From JBFISM01 sp041608535 (GTDB lineage: Bacteria; Actinomycetota; Acidimicrobiia; Spongiisociales; UBA5794), in NCBI GenBank assembly GCA_041608535.1, contig JBFISM010000129.1:1-10577 (forward strand): a DNA stretch of 10,577 nucleotides. The letters run 5' to 3'. A program made the position numbers and the translations under genes. Of this stretch, positions 1 through 5,755 are shown piece by piece; position 1 is the stretch's first letter, and the number at the start of each line of letters is the position of its first letter. Under the pieces are notes generated by a model. The model saw only the letters and a program-made list of their open reading frames with translations. It had not been told where the DNA came from and did no database searches.

Positions 1-1033
1 CGACGAAGACGACGTTGTGGCCAAAGGCCTTGGCCAGCCCGCGCGCCTTGAGCGGGGTTCGCCCGGAGTGAGTGGGCTGCGGGAACCGCACGGCCACCTT
101 GCGGCCCTTGGCTGCGATCTCAGTGCGCTGCGCCTTGAGCTTCTCGACCCGGGTCTCCCATGACCTGGCCCGCTTCGCCATCTTCTCCGTCGTGCCCTTG
201 AACCGACGGATGCCCTCCTCGAGACGTGCGATCTTCTCATCCTGGTGCCGCCGCTCGCGAAGCCGTTGCTCACGACGCCGCTCTCGCTCCTCGAGGAAGT
301 AGCTGTAGTTGCCCCGAAACGGCTCGAGCCGTCCGTTCGCCACGGCGAGCACCGAGGTGATGGACTGGTCCAGCAGCGGCAGATCGTGACTGATCACGAG
401 GAGGCCACCCGGGTACCCGGCGAGAAAGTCCATCAGCCATGCTTTGGCGTCGAGGTCGAGGTGATTGGTCGGCTCGTCGAGCAGCAACGTATCGGTCTCG
501 GCGAAGAGGATCCTCGCCAACTCGACACGGCGACGCTGGCCACCGGACATCGTCACCACCTTCTGGGCCAGCTCTCCGGACGCGATGCCCAGTGAGGAGG
601 CAAACCGCTTGGCCTCGGCGATGGCGACGTAACCCCCGGCGGCCGTGAACTCATCCTCGAGCCTGGCAAAGCGACGGATCAGCCGGTCGCGCAGATCACC
701 GGTCGCTGCTTCCATCTTGAGCCGGGTCTCCTCCATCGCCCGCTGCAGCGTCCCGATCGACCGCGCCATGAGGATGCGTTCCAGGGCGTCGACTTCGGGA
801 TCGTCGAGCTTGGCGATCGCCGCCTCTTGACTGAGGTACCCGATCACTCCGCTGCGGGCGATGGTTCCTTCCGCGGGTTGCAGCTCGCCGGCGAGCGTGC
901 GCATGAGCGTCGTCTTGCCGGCACCGTTCGGACCCACCAGGCCGACCTTGTCCAGGGCTTGCAGAGAGAACGATGCGGCAGAGATGAGACGGCGCGCCCC
1001 GGCATCGATGGCGACATCGCGCACGATGAGCAT
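1..1033 (-). CDS. ABC-F family ATPase, N-terminal 344 residues (3' end off window)
   Basis: A soluble ABC protein of the ABC-F type (EttA/Uup/antibiotic-resistance class), which acts on the ribosome rather than in transport. The visible part holds the first nucleotide-binding domain: Walker A GPNGAGKTT at residues 34-42, Q-loop Q69, signature MSGGQ at 162-166, Walker B with TLLLDEPTNHLD at 182-193 (catalytic E187) and H-loop H216. A long Arg/Glu-rich linker follows at about 244-325, the region corresponding to the P-site tRNA-interaction motif. The second ATPase domain begins near residue 328 and is cut by the window edge. No membrane segment is seen. ATG at 1033 is the only in-frame ATG, since a TAG lies four codons upstream. 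The Shine-Dalgarno is weak, and the gene starts 18 bp after the LLM oxidoreductase stop, so it is probably the second gene of that operon. The family is certain. Whether it is a housekeeping translation factor or a resistance factor cannot be told without the C-terminus. Confidence 0.95.
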   Translation of the reverse strand, partial: MLIVRDVAIDAGARRLISAASFSLQALDKVGLVGPNGAGKTTLMRTLAGELQPAEGTIARSGVIGYLSQEAAIAKLDDPEVDALERILMARSIGTLQRAMEETRLKMEAATGDLRDRLIRRFARLEDEFTAAGGYVAIAEAKRFASSLGIASGELAQKVVTMSGGQRRRVELARILFAETDTLLLDEPTNHLDLDAKAWLMDFLAGYPGGLLVISHDLPLLDQSITSVLAVANGRLEPFRGNYSYFLEERERRREQRLRERRHQDEKIARLEEGIRRFKGTTEKMAKRARSWETRVEKLKAQRTEIAAKGRKVAVRFPQPTHSGRTPLKARGLAKAFGHNVVFV

Positions 1034-1051
1034 GCTGCGAGCCTACCTGCG

Positions 1052-2179
1052 TCAATCACGCAGCTTGCGCAGCAGCGACACCATCGTGCGTAACGCATAC
1101 AGGGCGTCGCGTCGGGAGACGAGCGCCGAGACGGGATTGAGAGCGAGATGCCGCAACCCGGCGTCGACGAAGTCGCCGAACTTGGCGTAGAGCGAGCTCG
1201 ATGTTCCCCACAGCATCGCTTCGGCGACCAGATCGACCGGTACCCGGCTCATCGCTTCGAGCACCGTTGCTCGGTCGTAGCGCTGCGGCGTGAAATCGAT
1301 CATGCCTCCAAAGCCCTTCCCCAGGGGGTGCTCATGGCCGTAGCGCTGCCACACGTCATCCGGCGCCAGCAGCGTCATGAAACGCACCGGTGGCGTCTCG
1401 AGCAACGCACGGGCATCTTTCTCCGTCTTGCCGATGACGACGACCGTTGTCCATCCCGGCACGATGACATTCGGATCGCGACCCGCCTTGAAAGCCGCGT
1501 TGCGGATGGTTCCCAACGCCTCGCTGTACGACTCCGGCGTGTACGGCAGCGCCGGCCACCAGCCGTCGCCGAAGCGACCACACAGCTCGAGCATCCGGGG
1601 ACCGTGCGCCGCAAGCCACAGTCTGGGCTCGTTGTCGGTCTTGGGCCGGAGGTCCATCACTGCGTCCTGCAACTGATAGAACTCACCGGAGAAATCGATC
1701 GGCCCCTTCGAGTCGAAGCACAACCGCATCACCTGCAGAGCTTCCTCGAGCCTGCTGACCGGCCGAGCGAAGTCGAGTCCGTACGGAACGATGTTCTCGG
1801 CTTCGCCGGATCCAATGCCGATGATGGGTGGCGATTTGGCCACGTGAGACAGGGTCATCGCCAGTTGCGCCAGCAAGACGGGATGCCGGCGTACCGGCTC
1901 CGTGACCCCGACCGCGAGTTGAAGCTTCCCCGCCTTGCCGGCGAGATGACCCAACAGGACCTGGTAGTCGAAGAAGCTGTGGGGTGACCCTTCCGGGTTG
2001 GCGAACCAGGAGAAGTCCTTGTCCCAAATGGACTGCGGAAAGAAGCCGAGAAAATGATCCACGGTCCAGACAGCATCGAATCCGAGCCAGCGAGCAGCCC
2101 GGGTCAACCGCTCGATACGGCGCAGCGGGGGCTGGGTGCCGCAATGCAGCCCGATCGTGACGTCATCGGCGGTGATCAT
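1052..2179 (-). CDS. LLM-class F420-dependent oxidoreductase, phthiodiolone ketoreductase-like
   Basis: A 375-residue luciferase-like (TIM-barrel) flavin/F420-dependent oxidoreductase. Visible family features are the N-terminal strand followed by a WLGFDAVWTVDHF segment (residues 31-43), the GVTEPVRRHPVLLAQ block (91-105), the GIGSGEAENIVPYG block (121-134), AAHGPRMLEL (190-199) with FGDGWW just after, and a late EHPLGKGFGG segment. From memory, this order and the AAHGPRML and HPLG-type blocks match mycobacterial phthiodiolone dimycocerosate ketoreductases. No lipid-synthesis genes are visible here, so the real substrate is unknown. Use of F420 rather than FMN is inferred from the subfamily. 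ATG 2179 has no Shine-Dalgarno, but a TACTGT -10-like hexamer lies 9 nt upstream (minus strand, 2194-2189), so the transcript may have almost no leader. It is the first gene of an operon with the ABC-F gene (18-bp gap). Confidence 0.88.
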   Translation of the reverse strand: MITADDVTIGLHCGTQPPLRRIERLTRAARWLGFDAVWTVDHFLGFFPQSIWDKDFSWFANPEGSPHSFFDYQVLLGHLAGKAGKLQLAVGVTEPVRRHPVLLAQLAMTLSHVAKSPPIIGIGSGEAENIVPYGLDFARPVSRLEEALQVMRLCFDSKGPIDFSGEFYQLQDAVMDLRPKTDNEPRLWLAAHGPRMLELCGRFGDGWWPALPYTPESYSEALGTIRNAAFKAGRDPNVIVPGWTTVVVIGKTEKDARALLETPPVRFMTLLAPDDVWQRYGHEHPLGKGFGGMIDFTPQRYDRATVLEAMSRVPVDLVAEAMLWGTSSSLYAKFGDFVDAGLRHLALNPVSALVSRRDALYALRTMVSLLRKLRD

Positions 2180-2237
2180 CCGCAGCAGACAGTATCACCG
2201 AGCCTCCCCTCGCGGGGGGCCCGCAAGGCAGACGCGC

Positions 2238-2272
2238 CGAATCCCCGGAAGGGGAGGACAACCGGGGATTCG
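2238..2272 (-). terminator. Terminator-like hairpin downstream of the microprotein gene
   Basis: A perfect 11-bp inverted repeat: cgaatccccgg (2238-2248) and ccggggattcg (2262-2272), with a 13-nt loop. It lies 28 nt past the microprotein stop on the minus strand and before the LLM gene start. There is no U-tract, as is common in high-GC actinobacteria, so terminator function is inferred from stem strength and position. Confidence 0.5.
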
Positions 2273-2300
2273 TTATCAGTGGCGCTGGCTCGGCGTTGAG

Positions 2301-2360
2301 CTAGAAAACGAGGATGAGGATGATGAGGATGAGAAGCAGGGTTCCAAGGCCGATGTACAT
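2301..2360 (-). CDS. 19-residue single-span membrane microprotein
   Basis: Encodes MYIGLGTLLLILIILILVF and then TAG. It is one uninterrupted hydrophobic helix with only Thr and Tyr as polar residues and no charged side chain, so the expected location is the membrane. Translation is supported by AAAGGA (minus strand, 2372-2367) six nt before the ATG, and by an inferred promoter (2434-2411) giving a leader of about 44 nt. The reading frame stays open upstream to 2888, but that extension crosses a tandem repeat array and a terminator hairpin and overlaps another gene, so the short start is chosen. The sequence resembles the N-terminal helix of DUF3309-type small hydrophobic proteins (GTLLLILIILIL) without their second half. 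That likeness is from memory and could be compositional. It sits in an apparent stress regulon; the function is unknown. Confidence 0.6.
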   Translation of the reverse strand: MYIGLGTLLLILIILILVF

Positions 2361-2410
2361 GAGGTGTCCTTTCTCTCTCCGCCTTTGGCTGTCGTGTTCT
2401 GTACTAGATC

Positions 2411-2434
2411 TTCCCGTCTCACCCGATCTCAAAC
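2411..2434 (-). promoter_or_regulatory. SigF/SigB-like promoter of the microprotein gene
   Basis: On the minus strand, GTTT (2434-2431) is followed by a 15-nt spacer and GGGAA (2415-2411). This resembles GTTT-N15-GGGWA stress-sigma promoters. The predicted transcription start is about 2404, leaving a roughly 44-nt leader with a Shine-Dalgarno. The -10 box has A where the neighbouring divergent promoters have T, so this is the weakest of the three matches. Confidence 0.45.
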
Positions 2435-2442
2435 ACGCTTCT

Positions 2443-2550
2443 CTTTGAATCCTGGTCTTCGAATCCTGGTCTCTGTGGACCCTGGTCTCTGTGGATCCTG
2501 GTCTCTTCGGATCCTGGTCTCTTCGGATCCTGGTCTCTTTGAACCTGGAG
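2443..2550. repeat. 16-bp tandem repeat array (about six units) upstream of the microprotein promoter
   Basis: Successive units begin with cctggtct at 2451, 2465, 2481, 2497, 2513 and 2529, and a partial cctgg follows at 2544. Unit lengths are 14, 16, 16, 16, 16 and 15 bp. The core cctggtct is invariant. The variable half comes in three types: tgtgga (two copies), ttcgga (two identical units) and ttgaa at the two ends of the array. The array lies directly upstream of the inferred -35 box of the microprotein (2434) and downstream of the hairpin at 2609-2640, so on the present model it is mostly untranscribed promoter-proximal DNA. Confidence 0.9.
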
Positions 2551-2608
2551 GCGCGCCGTGCAGTTTCCAGCGGGGTTCCAGCCGGCGGCGGACTGACCGA
2601 GGGATAGG

Positions 2609-2640
2609 CAGAGCGCCGGACATATGAGTCCGGCGCTCTG
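2609..2640 (-). terminator. Hairpin terminator of the PA2169-family gene
   Basis: A perfect 13-bp stem: cagagcgccggac (2609-2621) pairs with gtccggcgctctg (2628-2640) around the 6-nt loop atatga. It begins 46 nt after the PA2169-family stop on the minus strand. It lacks a U-tract but is by far the strongest hairpin nearby, and it separates this gene from the repeat array. Confidence 0.7.
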
Positions 2641-2686
2641 GTGTCGAGAGGGCTGTGCTCTCGATATCGGGATGGTGCGGGTGACG

Positions 2687-3172
2687 CTACGAGGAGGCCA
2701 CCGTGGATTCGAGACGGCGCAGACTGGTCTCGACGTCCGTCAGCGCATTCCGCAGGGCCGCTCGCACCGGCTCGGGGAAGGCGTGCTCGAGCGCATCCTC
2801 GAGAACCTCTTTGGCATGCGTCTCGCCGGTGATCGCCGATTCGACGACCGAGCTGTCCCCGGCGATGGTCCCTTCGACGGCGATCCACGCCCGGTGCATC
2901 GCTCCGACTGCGGTGCCGTCGACGTCACCGTCGACATCGAGACCCTCGTCGGTGGCTGCCCGGACGACCTGCTCGGTAACGTTGCGCCGTGAGGCGGCTA
3001 GCTCGTGGAACGTGTGCTGGGTGTCGACGTCGTCCAGCTGCTTGGCGGCAGCCGTGTAACCGTGTACGCCATTGGCGAGTGTCTCGATGACGTCGTTGAT
3101 CGAAGCGTTGAAGTCAAAGGCGACGTCGCCGGTTGCGGCTACGCCGGCTGCGGCCTGATGCGGGGTGGTCAT
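2687..3172 (-). CDS. PA2169 family (DUF2383) four-helix-bundle protein
   Basis: 161 residues, acidic and helical. The body at about 23-133 matches my recall of the PA2169/DUF2383 ferritin-like bundle: SINDVIETLANGVHGYTAAA (24-43) for the first helix, FHELAASRR (55-63) in the second, GAMHRAWIAVE (90-100) in the third and SAITGETHAKEVLEDALEH (112-130) in the fourth. Family members are general-stress or cell-envelope-associated proteins of undefined biochemistry. Some conserved Glu/His positions (E30, H55, E57, H93, E117, H119) could bind metal, but that is inference. The N-terminal 20 residues look disordered, and there is no signal peptide. ATG 3172 is fixed by AAGGAGG (minus strand, 3185-3179) with a 6-nt spacer. 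It is divergent from the GSP17M-like gene, both under SigF-like promoters, and is followed by a strong hairpin. Confidence 0.85.
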   Translation of the reverse strand: MTTPHQAAAGVAATGDVAFDFNASINDVIETLANGVHGYTAAAKQLDDVDTQHTFHELAASRRNVTEQVVRAATDEGLDVDGDVDGTAVGAMHRAWIAVEGTIAGDSSVVESAITGETHAKEVLEDALEHAFPEPVRAALRNALTDVETSLRRLESTVASS

Positions 3173-3210
3173 AGAAAGCCTCCTTGGCTCTTACGTGACT
3201 TGCGCCCACC

Positions 3211-3235
3211 TACCCCGTGCCCCCGCAACCAAACC
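3211..3235 (-). promoter_or_regulatory. SigF/SigB-type promoter of the PA2169-family gene
   Basis: On the minus strand, GGTTT (3235-3231) is separated by 15 nt from GGGTA (3215-3211), matching the GGTTT-N15-17-GGGTA pattern of actinobacterial SigF-class sigma factors. The predicted start is near 3204, giving a leader of about 31 nt that carries the perfect AAGGAGG. Confidence 0.7.
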
Positions 3236-3249
3236 TCACAGGGTTTGGT
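3228..3249. repeat. Perfect 8-bp inverted repeat formed by two divergent -35 boxes
   Basis: accaaacc (3228-3235) and ggtttggt (3242-3249) are exact inverse copies around the 6-nt centre tcacag. Each arm contains the GGTTT of one divergent promoter and extends the symmetry three bases further (GGT) into each spacer. Confidence 0.9.
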
Positions 3250-3267
3250 CCATGCTCGCGACGGGTA
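3242..3267 (+). promoter_or_regulatory. SigF/SigB-type promoter of the GSP17M-like gene
   Basis: GGTTT (3242-3246), a 16-nt spacer, then GGGTA (3263-3267). The predicted start at about 3274 is only some 5 nt before ATG 3279, so the messenger would be nearly leaderless. This rules against the in-frame ATG at 3252, which would lie inside the promoter. Confidence 0.7.
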
Positions 3268-3278
3268 CGTGGCTCTGT

Positions 3279-3818
3279 ATGACCGGCCCGCAACCCGAAC
3301 CCACCACGAGGCTCGACGAGGTACGTCGCGCCCACAACGCCGTTGCCGTGTTCCCGTCACTCGATGACGCTCGCCGGGCAGTGCTCGAGCTGGAGCGGGC
3401 CGGGTTCAGCGACGAGATCTCCCTGCTCGGCGCACGTCGTGAGGACGACGAAGGCGCCGGGCGCGTCGACCAACATGACCCGCGACCGTGGAGTGAAGCA
3501 ACGCGCAGCGTAACAGAGTCGGCCACGATCGGTGCTGCGGCCGGCGGCGTGCTCGGAGCGGCAGCCTCCTTCATGATCCCGGCGGTCGGTCCGGTGATCG
3601 CCGCCGGGCTGTGGGCTGGAGCCGGCGCTGCGACCGGTGGTTTTGTCGGCGGTGTCAACTCGCTGGGCGACTCCGCGGCCTGGCGGGAATCGTTCCGCGC
3701 CGTCGAGTCCGGCAACGTCGTCGTCGGCGTACACAGCGACGACGAGGACGTCGTGGATCGAGGCTGTGCCGTGCTCGAAGAGCAGGATCCGCTCACCACC
3801 AATCGGTTCACGTCCTGA
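3279..3818 (+). CDS. General stress protein, YflT/GSP17M-like with glycine-rich hydrophobic segment
   Basis: 179 residues from ATG 3279. An N-terminal segment at about 20-51 (NAVAVFPSLDDARRAVLEL onwards) has the strand-helix-strand pattern of the general stress protein 17M/YflT domain. A Gly/Ala-rich hydrophobic stretch at about 83-126 (including AAAGGVLGAAASFMIPAVGP) looks like a glycine-zipper membrane or oligomerising segment. A second alpha/beta piece follows at 145-170 (SGNVVVGVHSDDEDVVDRGC). This layout is common in actinobacterial stress proteins of unknown biochemistry. In-frame ATGs at 3165 and 3252 are upstream, but the SigF-like -10 box ends at 3267, so 3279 is preferred. No strong Shine-Dalgarno is present, which fits a near-leaderless messenger. 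The 3' end carries a 20-bp duplication that spans the stop codon. The gene is co-regulated with the divergent PA2169-family gene. Confidence 0.75.
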   Translation: MTGPQPEPTTRLDEVRRAHNAVAVFPSLDDARRAVLELERAGFSDEISLLGARREDDEGAGRVDQHDPRPWSEATRSVTESATIGAAAGGVLGAAASFMIPAVGPVIAAGLWAGAGAATGGFVGGVNSLGDSAAWRESFRAVESGNVVVGVHSDDEDVVDRGCAVLEEQDPLTTNRFTS

Positions 3819-3841
3819 CGCATCGTTTCACATCCTGACGC
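3802..3841 (+). repeat. 20-bp tandem duplication across the stop codon
   Basis: Two adjacent 20-bp units (3802-3821 and 3822-3841) match at 18 positions and share ttcac-tcctgacgc. The TGA stop (3816-3818) lies in the first unit. It looks like a recent slippage or duplication product. Confidence 0.8.
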
Positions 3842-3860
3842 CGTTTTGTCGTTGTCCGCA

Positions 3861-3906
3861 CGGGGTGCCCGCGCGGGTTTCCGCTTGGGGCGGGCGACCC
3901 ACCCCG
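3861..3906 (+). terminator. Possible terminator hairpin after the general stress gene
   Basis: cggggtg (3861-3867) can pair with caccccg (3900-3906), and inner cccgc (3868-3872) with gcggg (3890-3894), with a 5-nt bulge on the right side and a 17-nt loop. It is in the right place to end the stress transcript before the ketoacyl synthase promoter, but the stem is imperfect and there is no U-tract. Confidence 0.3.
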
Positions 3907-3943
3907 AAGTCATGAGCACCCGGTGCAGTGATGTGATTGCTCA

Positions 3944-3949
3944 TACACT
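3944..3949 (+). promoter_or_regulatory. -10 box of the leaderless ketoacyl synthase gene
   Basis: TACACT fits the TANNNT -10 consensus and ends 6 nt before the GTG start at 3956, so transcription should begin at or within a base or two of the GTG. No Shine-Dalgarno lies upstream, which fits leaderless translation. No clear -35 box is visible. Confidence 0.55.
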
Positions 3950-3955
3950 GGCCGG

Positions 3956-5026
3956 GTGACTCGGCAGACCATCATCATCGGCACCGGCGTGGCCATTCCC
4001 GACCATCGCGTGACCAACGACCAGCTCGCAGAGATCATGGACACGACGGACGAGTGGATTCGCTCCCGCTCCGGAGTGAGCGAGCGACGCTTCGTCGATC
4101 CCGGCGTGTCGACTTCACACCTGGCGGCCTCGGCCGTTTCGGCAGCGGCGGGTGACGCGGGGATGGGCGTCGACGACATCGATGCGATCGTCGCCGCAAC
4201 CATGACACCGGATCTCGTGGCGCCCGGTATCGCCGGACTCATCCAAGATCGGCTCGGGGTCGGCTCGCTCCCTACGTACGACATTCGCCACCAATGCAGC
4301 GGGTTCCTCTTCGCACTCGACCTCGCCGATGCACTCATCGGCGCCGGTAAGGCGAACCGGGTCGCAGTGGTCGGCGCCGAAGTCCACTCCGGCTATTTGC
4401 CCTGGAGCAGCTCCACATGGGCTTTCTTGCGCGGGGAACGTGCTGATCCGCCCCCGCCGGAAGACGTTGCGCTCGCCACCCGATACCGAGACTGGAGCGT
4501 CTTGTTCGGCGATGGCGCCGGTGCGATGATCCTCGCCGCCGACGACGCACCCGGCAGTGGCTTCATCGGCTTTGCGCTCCACACCGACGGCTCCCAGTTC
4601 GATCTCATCATGGTGCCCGGTGTCGGCTTCAAGCACCGGCCGTACGTCGACCAAGCTCAGCTCGAGGCCGCGATGCACCTTCCCACGATGCAGGGGCGCC
4701 GCCTCTTCCGATCGGCAGTGACCCACATGCCGGCTGCGATTCGGGAGATCGCCGCAACGACTGCGACTCCGCTCGAAGAGATCGACATGGTGGTCGCCCA
4801 CCAAGCGAACGCACGGATCGTGACGGCGGTCGCCAAGGAACTGGCGGTGCCGGAGGACCGTGTGCCCCTCAACATCGGCAGTTATGGGAACACCACCGCT
4901 GCCACCCTTCCCATCCTCTACGACGAGCTGCGCAAAGACGGTCGCATCAAACCGCATCAGCTGGTGTGTTTCACCACATTCGGCGCCGGGGCACATTGGG
5001 GAGCGGCGTTGTATCGCGAGGTGTGA
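3956..5026 (+). CDS. Beta-ketoacyl-ACP synthase III (KAS III) family protein
   Basis: 356-residue thiolase-fold condensing enzyme. The catalytic triad is visible: C114 in RHQCSGFLFAL, H282 in VVAHQANARI and N312 in NIGSYGNTTAATLP. The family also shows TDEWIRSRSGVSERRF (31-46), FGDGAGAMIL (184-193) and the C-terminal FGAGAHWGAAL (342-352). KAS III enzymes condense an acyl-CoA with malonyl-ACP, either to start fatty acids or, in variants, to make other acyl products. This one is about 40 residues longer than typical FabH. Most of the extra length lies between C114 and H282, partly in a proline-containing stretch at 148-180. No fabD, acyl carrier or other synthase genes adjoin it, so an initiation role in fatty-acid synthesis is not shown. 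The GTG start is supported by a leaderless-type -10 box. It converges on the TetR gene with 19 bp between stops and no obvious terminator. Confidence 0.88.
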   Translation: MTRQTIIIGTGVAIPDHRVTNDQLAEIMDTTDEWIRSRSGVSERRFVDPGVSTSHLAASAVSAAAGDAGMGVDDIDAIVAATMTPDLVAPGIAGLIQDRLGVGSLPTYDIRHQCSGFLFALDLADALIGAGKANRVAVVGAEVHSGYLPWSSSTWAFLRGERADPPPPEDVALATRYRDWSVLFGDGAGAMILAADDAPGSGFIGFALHTDGSQFDLIMVPGVGFKHRPYVDQAQLEAAMHLPTMQGRRLFRSAVTHMPAAIREIAATTATPLEEIDMVVAHQANARIVTAVAKELAVPEDRVPLNIGSYGNTTAATLPILYDELRKDGRIKPHQLVCFTTFGAGAHWGAALYREV

Positions 5027-5045
5027 GCCGCTCTTTGCCCCCTAG

Positions 5046-5642
5046 TCAGGACCAGCTGTCTACTTGATGGCAGAGGGCGGCCACCATGTTCTCCACTTCA
5101 GTGGGGTCGAAGCTGCTGCGAGCCGTCACGTGCAATCCGAGCACGCCGGCGAGCACCGCCTCCGATCGCTGTGCCGCCTCCGCGGAAGTCACCCTGGCCT
5201 CTGCGGCAAACGCCGTGTTCAACGCCTCTCGGATCGTCGACCGATAGGCCGCCGCCCGCGCCCCGATGTCGGGGTCATCGGACGCCGACGCCATCAAGTT
5301 CACCACCAGACAACCGCGATGCTCGTTCGTGACGATCCACCTGCCGAGCGCGGCGATGAAGCGTCCCACGGCGTCCACTCCACCACCGTCATCGGTGAGG
5401 ATGCTGAACAACTCACGACGAATGCGCTCCTCGTAGCGATCGATCGCAGCCAAGAGCAACGCCTTCTTCGACCCGAATGCGTTGTAGAGGGAAGATTGGC
5501 TCACATTGAGCCGTCGCTCCAGATCACGAGTGGTCGTGGCCTCGTAGCCGAGCTCCCAGAACAGATCGACCGCACCGTCGAGGGCGGTGGCGACGTCGAA
5601 GCCTCGTGGACGCCCTGGTCGACGAGTGATTTCGGTGCCCAT
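5046..5642 (-). CDS. TetR/AcrR family transcriptional regulator
   Basis: 198 residues. The N-terminal DNA-binding domain covers about 8-60: basic RRPGRPRGF arm, then TTRDLERRLNVSQSSLYNAF (37-56), the helix-turn-helix with its recognition helix, and the GSKKALLLAAIDRY segment after it. The C-terminal ligand domain includes HRGCLVVNLMASASDD (108-123), the pattern of the TetR subgroup with a GCL(V/L)VN motif, to which copper- and electrophile-responsive repressors such as ComR also belong. C111 sits in this motif. The ligand is unknown. The gene is divergent from the AhpD-like operon (125 bp between starts), so it probably controls that operon and itself. I found no convincing long palindromic operator in the gap. 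ATG 5642 has no Shine-Dalgarno but has TACAAT (5656-5651) 8 nt upstream, suggesting a leaderless messenger. Confidence 0.9.
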   Translation of the reverse strand: MGTEITRRPGRPRGFDVATALDGAVDLFWELGYEATTTRDLERRLNVSQSSLYNAFGSKKALLLAAIDRYEERIRRELFSILTDDGGGVDAVGRFIAALGRWIVTNEHRGCLVVNLMASASDDPDIGARAAAYRSTIREALNTAFAAEARVTSAEAAQRSEAVLAGVLGLHVTARSSFDPTEVENMVAALCHQVDSWS

Positions 5643-5650
5643 GGCGGATG

Positions 5651-5656
5651 ATTGTA
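5651..5656 (-). promoter_or_regulatory. -10 box of the TetR gene, leaderless type
   Basis: TACAAT on the minus strand is close to TATAAT and ends 8 nt before ATG 5642, so the start point should fall within about 0-2 nt of the start codon. The -35 region is poor, which fits a weak or regulated promoter. Confidence 0.55.
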
Positions 5657-5755
5657 TCGAGAACCCGCCGGTGAGCGTTGCGATCGGTCACTGTCCCGAC
5701 TTTGTAGAGCAGGCGCTTCACAATGTTGGTACGGTGGGCCTGCGCGCCTACGACC

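Larger units (their letters stand above)
2361..2686. other. Non-coding interval between the microprotein and the PA2169-family gene
   Basis: These 326 bp hold, from left to right, the microprotein leader and Shine-Dalgarno, its inferred stress promoter, the 16-bp repeat array, about 60 bp of GC-rich sequence with nothing I recognise, and the terminator hairpin of the PA2169-family gene. I see no credible gene in it. Confidence 0.7.

Noticed and set aside
1148..1987. 279-codon plus-strand open frame opposite the LLM oxidoreductase
   Set aside because: It is Arg/Gln/His-rich antisense to a well-recognised enzyme, with no domain.
2443..2550. CRISPR array or RNA-binding-protein sponge
   Set aside because: Units abut with no spacers, so it is not CRISPR. 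The CAGGA repeats on the minus strand resemble CsrA targets, but the array lies upstream of the inferred start point, and this regulator is not expected in actinobacteria.
2301..2888. 195-codon minus-strand open frame that ends in the microprotein and reads through the 16-bp repeats
   Set aside because: It overlaps the PA2169-family gene out of frame, crosses a 13-bp terminator hairpin, and gains its repetitive Arg/Asp-rich sequence from a repeat whose period is not a multiple of three. Only its last 19 codons have a Shine-Dalgarno and plausible content.
3165..3278. Longer starts (ATG 3165 or 3252) for the general stress protein
   Set aside because: Both lie upstream of or inside the SigF-like promoter (-10 ends at 3267). 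The added residues do not look like part of the family domain.
4115..4996. 293-codon minus-strand open frame opposite the ketoacyl synthase gene
   Set aside because: The plus strand encodes a full KAS III with catalytic triad. The antisense frame has no recognisable domain and is typical of GC-rich shadow frames.
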